A DNA stretch of 64,000 nucleotides, from assembly GCA_903813345.2 (NCBI GenBank), contig CAIIXF020000002.1, forward strand, positions 22,274,455-22,338,454, in the 5' to 3' direction. Below are positions 37,566-49,600 of the stretch, one piece after another. Below the pieces are notes generated by a model. That model saw only the letters and a program-made list of their open reading frames with translations, was not told the origin of the DNA and ran no database searches. A program made the position numbers and the translations under genes. Every line of letters begins with the position of its first letter. The first letter of the stretch is position 1. This DNA comes from Owenia fusiformis (taxonomy: Eukaryota > Annelida > Polychaeta > Sabellida > Oweniidae).

Positions 37566-37690
37566 GTGATGTCAGCTCTTTGTGATGTCAGGTCTATGCT
37601 GTCAGCTCTTGATGATGTTAGGTCTATGCTGTCAGCTATGTCAGATCTATGCTGTCAGCTCTTTATGATGCCAGGTCTATGCTGTCAGCT
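37566..37690 (-). repeat. Tandem repeat spanning the NUP96 stop codon and 3' UTR
   Basis: The last coding bases and stop, GAGCTGACAGCATAG, are repeated in the 3' UTR as AGCTGACAGCATAGA(C/T)CT three more times at roughly 24-33-bp spacing. Spacers read CATCATAAA or CATCATCAA. The first copy in transcript order encodes the ELTA-stop terminus. Confidence 0.8.
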
Positions 37691-40600
37691 CTAGCATGTA
37701 ACTGCGAGTCAGTTCTCTGAGCTCTTGGAGTGCATAATCTTCAGGCATTGGTAGCTTACCAACTTGAGGAGCCAAAAGCCTAAAACAGAAACATAATTGT
37801 GAGCAATCTTATTTTAATAGTTTAAATCCAAGAGTGCACTTTGCCATTATCAGTCCTCATTTAGCTAATTTCTGATGAGAAAAATGAGACCCATTGACTC
37901 GCATGTTTATAAAACCTTGAAAACCTTGAAAACCTTGTGAACACCCGCTGATCCAAACACTTTTGACTGGTACCAGAGAGACAGGTTTTACTGTATGATA
38001 GCACACTGCCCTGTGACAGCAAACTTTACAAAGATTTATAATTACACTTTGAGACTTCATTGAAATATTCACCTGGGGACCATTAACAGAAACTGTTCTC
38101 TAACTGTGACGTCATTATATACATGGTTACAACAATTGATTTACGAATTTGCAACTTTACATGTCTGTTAATGGGCCCCTGGATCCTTATTCTGGTAAAA
38201 ATGATTTAATATTATTCTCACTTGGTTGGTACAATGTTTGTGCCTTTCACTGCGACCCCTTGTAGTGTAAGCAGTGTCCTTAGTAACACAGCTGTCTTCT
38301 TGGCCATTTCTGATTGGCAGAGTCGGTCATGTGCATTGTGACACGCCAGGTTACCAACACGATTGCACAATGATGTTACTTCTGGTTGGAGTCGTTCTAT
38401 GTCATAAGCACTTGGTTGACCCTAGAATATAGAACACAATTTATACAGACTGTATTTACTGTAATTGTGACACGCCAGGTTATCTACACGATTACACAAT
38501 GGTGTCACTTGGGGACTTTAACTCAAGGGTCAAAGCTTTAGATACATAACTCATCCTCATTATATAGGCAGTGTTAGGCACAGTTCAAGAATATTTTTAT
38601 AAGGCATAGGCTCTAAAATCCAAGCACAAAATACATTGAAAAATAACTTTACTGAAAAATCACAACCCATGGTGCAAATAAGAAATCATCCAGACTGAGT
38701 TTGATCTAAATTTACCTTTTTCAGCTCTTCCAAGGCAGCATTAAGATTGATGTAGTCAAGGAATACTCTTCCTCCAATGTTCCAGTCGTGAACTGTTGAA
38801 CTTCTCTCTGGCCTGGCTATCTCATCGAGGAATTGCCTCAAATAGTCTTCGTTCTCTGGAAGATCATACAACATTAAAGAAATGGCCCACAATTGAATTT
38901 CCACAAATTTCTGGTATTTTGTAATCAATTTTCTCAGAGTTTCTTTGAGGGATGGTGTCAAAATATAAAAAGCTCCGAAAAACAAAATAATCTTTTTATT
39001 TAACTCCTTACCTTCTATTTCATGTAAAATGAAGTTTGAAAATATTTTTAATTCAAATTCCAAGATCTTTCCAAAATTGTCATTCAGCTTCTCCAACCAA
39101 GGAGATGATTTTTTTAATGCCCATTACACCCCCTAGATCTTATGCATCCCTCAAAACTAGTTTCTTAATAGTACCTACCATTTATGATTGCCTCGGACGC
39201 TATGTGCCTTAGTATGATTCTATGACTATCGTTCCAAAATCCTGCCTTCAATAGGTGCCAAGCCTCATCATGGAAACGTCCCTCACTGCGTGCCTTCTGG
39301 GCCTTGGCCTCATGTATCCAAGTCATAGGAATGTGCAGCTTCTGGGTAATGAACTCCTCTGTTTCAAGATCCTCTTCAGATTTAGACAATGTGATGTGAC
39401 GTCGTAAACAATCCTTCACGGCACTTGCCCGACTAAAAACAAAAAATTTGTTTTCATTTTTGTTCTCACAATTATTAATTAGAATGTTAAGGATATTTTG
39501 TAATGTTAAACCAATGAAAAGCAATTTCCAAAAGTAAATAGGATTATTTGTGTTTTAAAATAAATGATAATTAAAGATAGACTTTAGAATAACTAATCAA
39601 TAGAGGTATTTTAAAATCCAGACTTGAATTCTAACATCACATATAAATAATATCACTCATCAGAAAAAAGAATCCAGTTAATTTTCATGCCATCAACAAT
39701 AATTCAAAATTCCAATTAATATGATGATGGCCAATCCATACCTCCATATTACAACTCGAGAAATAGAGATAAATCATAAGCTTAACAAAACAAGACAGAC
39801 TTCAAGACTTTATCAATCAATGCATACCTTTTTTCATGTTTGATGTGCAGCAGGACAAAGATTGCCCATTGCCAGAGACCCAGTGACTCCAACTGTGCAG
39901 CAAAGTTGGCAGATAGAGAGCTAGCATGGTAGTCAGACACATGACTATACTCAAGTGAACGTAACACTTGGTGGAGATGCCAGCTAAAATACATTCTATA
40001 TATATATTTCTCATATTTACAGGTGTTAATGAAATACAATGAAAGTACAAAAAGTATTACATGTGTTTGGAGCATTAGAATTTATCACATATTATTACAT
40101 AACAAACAAAAGTTAACTTGATCACTCATTTTCAAAAACTTCAAACAGAGACTATAGATGAAATAAATTTTGATTTATATTTGATACGAATTCATATACT
40201 AGTACTGAGCACTCCTAGCTGGTAATTAGTCTGGCTACAAGCCCTTATGACCCCCCCCACCACCATCACCCAACTCCCCACTGGTGGTGAAGTAGTAGAT
40301 AAAGGGGGTGGTCCAGAGACCTGTAGCAAGACTAGCAGGTAAAAAGAGTTAATAAATAATTATAATTAAATCATGAATCATACCTGAGCCTGTAATCAAG
40401 TTGATTGGGGGTTGAAGTTGTGGGTGCCAAGATCTCCTCAAGGGGGTGAGATCTGTCACTGTAGAGCTTCAATAGATGGTAGCATGTGTCCCTGATTTCT
40501 CGATCTTTATCATTCTCTATTTCCATGGCATCAGAGTCCTCCAGGTAGGGGGGTAAGGGAGGTGCGGCATAGTCTCCGAGTGCAGTCTGACCTTGGTATG

Positions 40601-43600
40601 CTTCGTCATATTGACGCAGGGCATCTGCGATGCCAGCAGTAGGGCTACATTGGTACCTGGAGTATTATTAGAAAACATATACATGTATCCTGTGCTGAGA
40701 GTTGTTGTGAAAAAGATATTCAAACACTTTATTTACTAATTAAATGCTCTGTTCCTTAGATACAATGTACCAGACAAAATAGAATGCACATCTAACTCAC
40801 CATAGCTGCATAGCAAGACATCTCTCTCAAAAAAAAATATATATAGAAAACTCACCAAAGATGCATAGCAAGACATCTCTTCCAATCAGTCTCATTGCAG
40901 ACATTCACTGTGCCCTTTGTGGAGTGCCACACTAAGTGGCCAGACAACAAAGAGTAGATCTTCAGCCTGTCCTCTGATATGTGCTCATCTGCCTGTAAAC
41001 ACATGGAATAATCATTTTAACATGTAATCGGGTTTTGTAAGAGGAAACAGAAAATGTAACTTTAATTTTTCTGGGATGAAAGCCCTAAGTTTGTTTTCCA
41101 TCTAATATCCAATCATTGGGTGAATGTTTATTAAATAAATTAAAATTTAATTAAAGCTTAGAATTACTTGTGGATTATATTACAATAGACTACAATGCGA
41201 CTTTTGTTGTTATGCTTGATGATTTGTTTATTTACTCAAAATGATTTGTGTGATCACTCAACTCAATATGACTTTTGTTTTTACTCACAATGACTTAATT
41301 TTATGTAATAACTCAAAATATGTGCACCTACTCAAATGACTCCATGAGTTCCTCCATGAGTTATGTATTACTCACCTTAATTTCACGCCAGTTGCACAAT
41401 TGTTTCTCGATTATTTGACGTGGAATTTCAGGTCCCATACTCTGGGCCAATAAGAGGGCTAGCCTGTGATCACCTGACTCCTGGGCAAGAGCGCAAGCCT
41501 CGGGTATCTGCCTTGCCAGCAAGTGACTGAATACAACAGGAAGATGGTCTGATCCCTGGAAAACATTCATGCATCCATAAAAACATTTGTTTGAACTGTA
41601 TTCTGTAAAATATTTCAAATGATAACAGTCATGTATTCTATGAAAATGAAACATCCATGTCTATAATAAAAACTCGTACAGATGTGTGTGTATTGTGTAA
41701 AACTATATTATATGACAATGAATTCATGTATCCTCTGAAATAATGAAATAAAGCAATCATGTATACAATAAAAAAATTTTTTTAAAATTAATGAGTGTGT
41801 GTATTCTGTAAAATTATATAACATTTGTTCGTATTCTCTGAAACTAGCTGTGTATGATCTGAAAATACTTTACTTTAAAGCGTGCTTGCTGAGTGTCTTG
41901 CTTCACTTGTTCACCGGCTGCTGCAGCTAACCAGCGAGACAATTCCTCTCTCCTAGACATATGGTGCGCATAACTCCTCTGATCTATGGGGTCTTCATCA
42001 TCTTCCCCTGGCAAAGACCCCCACAAAGCCTTACAAAGGCCCCAGACCAGTTTAGAATGTTTAGCAGTAGCCTGATCAGGATGCGAGTCTGGAAGAAAAT
42101 AGATTGATTTAGCTTATTCAAAAATAATTCTGTAGCCAAACCTGCACTGTGAATCAGGAAAAAGTGTTTTATTCATGATCCTATTTTGAACAACTTTTGA
42201 ACTGAATTGCCATCCAATCAATATTCAAAAACAGACACATCAAATGGATAAATATTGTGGTTATTTATTAGAGATGTCACGGTCCAAAAAAATTTTGGTA
42301 CAGTAAGGAATGGTACAAATGGTCTCGGCACACGGTACTTTCGGGAAGGGACAGAGCATTAAAGAAAAATGATGCAATGTCTGACGATGGCAGTTTCACT
42401 TTTCAAAATCATATTCAGAAATAAATAAAAAACGTTAATTAAAATCTAATATGACGCATCTGCCGCAAATGTGATTGGCATTTCACATAGTCTGCACGGT
42501 GTACTATCACCTATTCGTTTACCTTGTGATATCGGGGTCCCAAAATACTTCCAAACTGCCAATTTTTTCGACTTAGATGCCGGCTCGATTTTTCAATTTC
42601 TTTGCTACATCTGGCATACTGATAATGCACTCGATTTGCGAACGACGATGAAGAAATTTACGAACAAGCATTACCATCTACCTGAAATCATGGGTCCATA
42701 ATAACACTTTTCAATGTAAAGAAGTGTAATCTAGGTACGAAGTTAGTGAAAATATGTAATTTTTAAGAACAAAATCGGAGGTGTTCCTTGCTATTTAGAC
42801 ACGTTTTTATGCATTTTAGGGAAGGAATTTATGTACCGATACCAAACCGATATTAACCCTTTCTGTCCTGTGTCCTGAACCGAAGTATCTATACGGAAAT
42901 TCGGTCCAATATCGGGAAACCGAATGGAACCGAATGTTTCCCATAATGCACTATTTGACGTCTGCCATATTAGAATACTCACCTAGCTTGTGTAGGGCAT
43001 CTGTTGCTAGGTTATTGTAGTCATGGAGAGCCTCTACTCCTATCTTAGGTTTAAACAAAGGACAAGTCTCATCAGTGGAGATCTCTGAATGTGTCAGCTG
43101 AATCTCTAGAGATGACTGACAGTTGCCCTGGAAACCAACAACAGATTTTTTTAATTTTACTTACAGCGTAAAAGAAATGAAATACAGAAATCGTAATGTT
43201 TGATGACCAGTTTACGTATGGTGAAATCGTAATATTCGATGATTTCAAGAAACAGGTCCCTGCTTTACTCAATTGAACATGGCGTATAAATATCTCTATT
43301 AAAAAATGACCACTTACCACTATTGCACTGTCATTGCGCTGTAGATAGGACGCTACTTCCAAGCGTTCAACATTTACTCTGAAGAGAGAACCTCCTATTC
43401 TAGATTGACTGGTCAACTTTGTACCTGGCAGTATAGAGAATGGACCATCCCGGGATGAATCTGAAACAACATGCAAAAAAGTTTGAGAATTTTATTTATC
43501 TTTATGTACAGCACAAATTAGGTTAACAGGTTATTTATTATCTTTCTGATCAATACATTAAAACAATACACTACTAAGGCCAAGATATTATGCATTATTG

Positions 43601-46600
43601 GCACTGATTAGTGGCAGTTAAGTTGCAAAATCATAATTATTTCTATTCACAGTTAAAAAACAATTATTTAAAGTTTATTTGGATACTTTTTTTTCTTTGC
43701 TAATACAAATAATTTACAAAATTTGGTACAGTTTATCGGGGAATAGTAACCCTGAAACTGAACCTCCGAGACAAAAATATAACTGGCCTGCTTGTTCAAT
43801 GTGCATATATTATATTCCCAGGGGCCAGCTACATAAAATACCAAACCAACCTTGTTTCTCTCCTAGTACTGGATCCCCGGAGTTAGCCATATGCCATGAT
43901 GGTCCCCAACCAAGACGGAATGACCGTCCCATAAAACAACCGGCATCCATTACCATACTCTGATTGTTATAAAGCAATGAATCGGCAAAATCAGGCAAGG
44001 AACGTTGAATCCTTGAACCCACTATTTTTCTGGGTGCCTGGTCTGGCATCCCCGAGGGTAAAATGGGGTGTTCTTTCACTGGTTGAATAGTACTTCTTGG
44101 GGGTGGAATGATCCTGGGGGAGAATAGACCTGTAAAGATAAATTATACACATTGTAAATATGTACATTCCTTCGTTGTTCAGTTCAATATATTGATTTAA
44201 CTTCAAGCCATGATAAAAGTTGTAATATTTTATTGTAAGTACAATATCTTTACTAACTATCCTGGTACAAGAAAAACTATCCTCAACAGATATTGTGAAA
44301 TGAGAACATTTCTTAAAATTTTGTTACGCCCCTAACAGAATCTAACTTTGATTTTGTTCCTGCATTTCACTTTTTAATTATAATACTTTAAAGAAATGTA
44401 TCACAGTTGCATTTCAAAATATTCTTACATATTTTCAAACTTACTTAAAGCGGGAGACTGTGCATCATCTTGTGCTATAGATGTGTTCAGATAAGGTCTC
44501 GGCTTGGGGCTTGCTCTAACAGGAGATGCGAACTGAGACTTCAGAGCACTTGAGAATAGACCTTGCCGTCTGCTAGCCTCATTCTGAGGCAGAAAAGATG
44601 ACTGACTTAGGTTTGTGGGCTTGGCATGAGCTTTAGGTAGCGCTGAAAAATAACACCAATATCCTTAATCTATTTATTAAATAATTTGGTATACAGCACT
44701 TAATATAAAGTACATGTACATACTGAATATTTTTACAACGAGTATGCTTACAACACATACATATATCTGCAGTTTAGCGAGTTCTTGTAGATAGTTGAAC
44801 CAAGGCTATGGAAGTTTGTGAGTTCTGGAGTATCTCGGATTTCTTCAAAAATGACATCCAAAAATACAGAATCTTACCTGTACCATATGCTTCTTCTTCA
44901 TCACCAAAAAAGGAGGCCTTCATCACTTGAACATTTTTAGCGTTAACACCTAAATTGGTAGCTAGACGCTGTGACGCAGAAGATACAGGCTGTTCCATCA
45001 TTTCTTCTTCCTCCCCAGAATATTCCTCTTCCACTGGGAAAGGTTCTTGGGTAATGTCTGCCATGTCAGTATCATCCTCCTCTCTGATTGGTTGTTTCTG
45101 TGACGCAGGAACAAGCTGGGGGGCTACATTGCTGTCAGTATCGATATCATCCATGCCAACGAACTGTTGCTGCTGCTGCGCTTGTTGCTGTTCCATTTGC
45201 TGTTGCTTCTCCCTCTGCAGTTGTTGAAATCTGATCTGCTGCTTCTAAGCAATACAAACAAAAAACTCAATTTACAAATCAAGTTCCTGTTAAATATCTG
45301 AAAATTATGTGTCAAATGTTTAAAACTGAAACTGGGAAGAATGGAATACAAAAAAAAAGTTTCAATATTTAGGTAAAGAAAAGTCTGTAGATACCTGAAT
45401 TATTAGACTCTTCTCCTGGGCATCTTTTAACTGCTTCAATTTCTTAGGGTCTCTCTCAATCTGATCACCCTCCTCGTCAGAGTCATCCACAAGTCCATAT
45501 TTGGAGAAATGTTTCACCTCAAACACCCAGGACCCTGTCGAGGGTCTGTAGTCGATGAATTTCGCTCCAATCTTTGCAGATGCCTGCTCGATCTTGTTTG
45601 TATAATTCATGAGGCTGAGTCTACTTGGATCCTGAAGGATAAGATCATTTATGTTTGATTTAATGATTTATGTGATGTCTAGCCTAAGTAACATTATTTT
45701 CAATGTCAACATCAACATGAGTGAGCAACAAAAAAGATGATAATTAAAGGTCACGAAATTAAGGAATAAATCCAGGGTTTTTGTTGCATTCAATATCAGC
45801 AATCCCACCGGTTCACCAGAATACTCAAACAAAACAGCATTTTTGAATGTGATCAAAACAAGATGTATAGAATATACAGTAGTAGAACCAGTAAAGTATA
45901 ACACATCTTTAAGTGGGAAACATTTCCAAATCCTGTTACTCGTTGATTTAATATAAACTGTGCATCATACGTACCTTGATAGGTTTGTGTGTGGATTTAT
46001 CATTGGGCCAGATACAGTCCAATGTTACTTCAGCTCTCTTGTTAAGGCCTTCACCCTCATCTGGCTTATTGTCATCATCTGGGTAAATTGTAACCTCCTT
46101 ACGACGGAAATGTACTGAAAATACAAGGGCCATTCAATAAATATTAAGGCATACGGTTTCATTTTCATGCTCATGAATAAATTGAATTTTTGAATGAAGG
46201 CAGTATGTTATTAAATTACTTGCAAAATATTGGAGTCCCATTACTTACAATGTGCTTTGGATTATCCATAAATTCTCGTAAAATATCTCTAAAATCTGTT
46301 TCCAATATCTTTACCTGAGATTTTTTACAAGCACGTAACATATTTTGTTCTTCTTCGAGGCTGAATGCAAGTGAAAATTGATACATTATTGAGTTGAGTT
46401 GCCATGACAACAAATTAAAAACTGAACTTACCTATCTCATCCAGGTTGAGATTTGCTACATTTGTGTATCCAGGGAAATATACACTGCCATATCCTGTAC
46501 GCCCGATAGCAAAATCCTCAACTATACAATCGCCATTATCAGAGACCATGCTTGCCAGCTCCTGCAGGGAGGGGATCGTGTAATAGTCTGGCCTGGTCAG

Positions 46601-49600
46601 CACAATGCCTGCTGGGTGTGGAGGTACTTCCTGGAAATAATATATGGTTTGAAATCTATTTTTATTTGAATACGTCATGGAGTTATGATATTAAGATGTC
46701 TTTACTGTTCTGTTAGGGATGGTGTCAAAATATTGTGGATGTACTTCCTGCAAATAATTGTTTTCATATGTGGCTTTATTTTTTAAGGAATGGCGCCTAA
46801 ATGTCAAAAGATATCGAAGAACAGTTAATTTTGCAAGGGGGTATGGAATTATTTTTAAAATAGTGAAGAATGGTCACCTTTTGAAGTCAACTGAAAGGGA
46901 AATCCATATTTTAAAATGTCATTAAATGGAGAAAGGAAGGGGATTGGTTGGACCATCAAAAATTAATTTTTGGCAACATTAAGAAACAATCCTTAGCCAA
47001 TTGAAAAAATATGGCCATTTGACAATACCTATTGTTTATTGTTATGATGACCCACCATATTAACTTTAAAGGCCCTCTATTATCTTAAAATCTGGCATAT
47101 ATTAGATCTATTCAAAGGCCACCCTCACCTCCTCATCACTAAGGTTGTCCTCTCCTGCACTGTCCATCTCTGGGAGACTGGTAGCACTGGTGGAGTGAAT
47201 TGCAGAGTTGTTCTTTGCATTTAAGATGTTCATTGTATTGTCAAGGTGTGGCCTGAAATAGTGTCGAAATATTGGTTCATCATTCATTCACATCAAGTAA
47301 ATAACAGAAACCATGTCAAATATTTTTTACAAGACATTGATGTATGTAATTCAAACATGACTGTATCTACACCTTCTATAAACTGTAAACAAAGTCAACA
47401 TTTCACCCGCGGTATATTTGCTAAGAATGCCCCTGGTAATACGTGTAATGTGTGACATCATAACAGCGGACCGTGGTTATGGCGGACCATAATGAATATT
47501 CAAAACATTTTGGTGAGTTTTCATGTTCGAATCCTAATATAGACCTCAGAGCAGGTGTAATATCGTCGAATACACGCCCTGACCTGACATACATCTGAGT
47601 ATTTCCTTGTTAAAATCGCAAGACATATTATTGAAAACTGAAAGACATGATTAGTTCTGCTGCATTTACTTTTTAAGTTTGAGCCAAATGTCTGACAATT
47701 ACGAACATGGGAAACAGTAGCTCGCCCAACTTTAACATTATGGTTCACTCACCTATTTCCAGTAGGGGTGTCTTGAAGACCCTGTCCAATAGCCTTTCCT
47801 CCTACAATCACATCAGGTGTGGGTGCCTCCATAGGACTCTGAGCTGTTCTCTCAGGAGATACCTGCAACATTGAAATATGCGAATGTACAATAAATATGA
47901 ACAACACATGTCTGCCATCTATTGCATTAGAATCACTGGTACTATGTTTTAAGCAAATGAACTGTAAAACACTCAAACAGTGCTGAGAGATGACAAAAGA
48001 AACCTGACCCGATCCAAAGAGGGAGGAATACCCTGGCCCAGAATTCATAGATGAACTAATATGAACTCTGGGGTATTTCCTCCCGATTCATGATAACCCT
48101 TCTTTAGCTTACATACCCTATTGTCTCTATCATCCAGATTGGCTTGTAGCTCCTCCCCTCGCGCGGCCATCCTCTCGGAGAATGTCTGACTCTGGTTTAG
48201 TGGGGATCGTGGTGTGTCATCATTAGAGTAGCTCCGACTTGATAAATTTCCCGGAGAGTTCTTCTTGATGACGAGTGTCTTTATGCTCTTACGGATAACA
48301 AATGTTCCATTTCCAAATGAAGCATCTTCTTCTTCGAGACCATCAAACAGTGATGCCTACAGGTCATAAGGTAATACCAAAATGAAGATAATATCAAAAT
48401 GAAGATAATACCAAAATGAAGATAATATCAAAATAGAGAAAATATCAAAACAGAGATCAATAAAGGGCGACACATATCAAAATAATGTTTTGCATTTAAT
48501 AATGAAACAATTCAGGATTAGATATATGAGGGAGATTTCTAATTAGAATAGACTTAGGATTGGGAAATATGCATTATCACTTGAAACTTCTGTTACTTTT
48601 TAGAATATATGTCTGACTCTAGCAACAAAACTCAATTTAGGATTGTAATATCAAAGAACATCCCTGGTAACAAAGATTCTTATTATATGATCAACGATGG
48701 AGAAAGATTTCTTAATAACAAAAAATGTTTATCTACCTTCCCATTGGCCAGCGAATGTAAAGGCTTGGGTTTAATCTTGGAGGCGGGTCGCGGGCTGACC
48801 TTGTACTGTGAGCTTCCATTGCTTAAAGCTGCCTTCTGGGCAACTGGATTGGTTGGCCTTAGCACTTCAGCTCTACTCGCCCCAGTCTGAAACACAGAAA
48901 AATCAATCTAAAAATTCCATATTGATTCCTTTGTAAAAATTTTCAAAAGATGAGACGATTTTTGTTGGTGTTCATTGACTGATCCTTGTATTTTCAGGCA
49001 TAAAATCTTCAGAGAATGAAATTCTGTTATGCAAAAAATTATATACAAAAATATACTAAATTTTTCTATAAAATTGTATTATTGAGCACTGTACTTGTAC
49101 ACTGAGCTATGTACTTACTTGTGCAATGTTCCTGAACAGTGGATTGTCCCCATAAGGAGTAGTGGTAAGATGTACTTACTTGTGCAATATTCCTGAACAG
49201 TGGATTGTCCCCATAAGGAGTAGTGGTAAGATGTACTTACTTGTGCAATATTCCTGAACAGTGGATTGTCCCCATAAGGAGTAGTGGTAAGATGTACTTA
49301 CTTGTGCAATATTCCTGAACAGTGGATTATCACCATAAGGAGTAGTGGTAAGATGTACTTACTTGTGCAATGTTCCTGAACAGTGGATTGTCCCCATAAG
49401 GAGTAGTGGTAAGATGTACTTACTTGTGCAATGTTCCTGAACAGTGGATTGTCCCCATAAGGAGTAGTGGTAAGATGTACTTACTTGTGCAATATTCCTG
49501 AACAGTGGATTGTCCCCATAAGGAGTAGTGGTAAGATGTACTTACTTGTGCAATATTCCTGAACAGTGGATTGTCCCCATAAGGAGTAGTGGTAAGATGT

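Larger units (their letters stand above)
38222..45511 (-). other. NUP96: NUP96 moiety (after the HF|S cut)
   Basis: This is the coding region after the cut, residues about 939-1904 (its last exon, 37779-37677, lies just beyond this interval). It opens with SKYGL and a Gln-rich acidic stretch ending in [10 protein letters not shown] (exon at 45244). The conserved [16 protein letters not shown] block follows at about residue 1229 (exon at 44129). The alpha-solenoid that contacts Sec13 and the Y-complex spans the remaining exons, with [20 protein letters not shown] and [18 protein letters not shown]. The C-terminus [17 protein letters not shown] matches the conserved vertebrate ending. The donor at 43850 is weak (CAAG|GTTGGT). 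An in-frame alternative 9 nt on (TTTG|GTATTT, exon end 43842) would add three residues. Confidence 0.93.

Noticed and set aside
47037-47750. Possible unannotated exon in the NUP98 intron near 47500-47750
   Set aside because: The neighbouring exons (47862-47753, phase 2; 47252-47129, phase 2) already join in frame, and no acceptor/donor pair fits between them.
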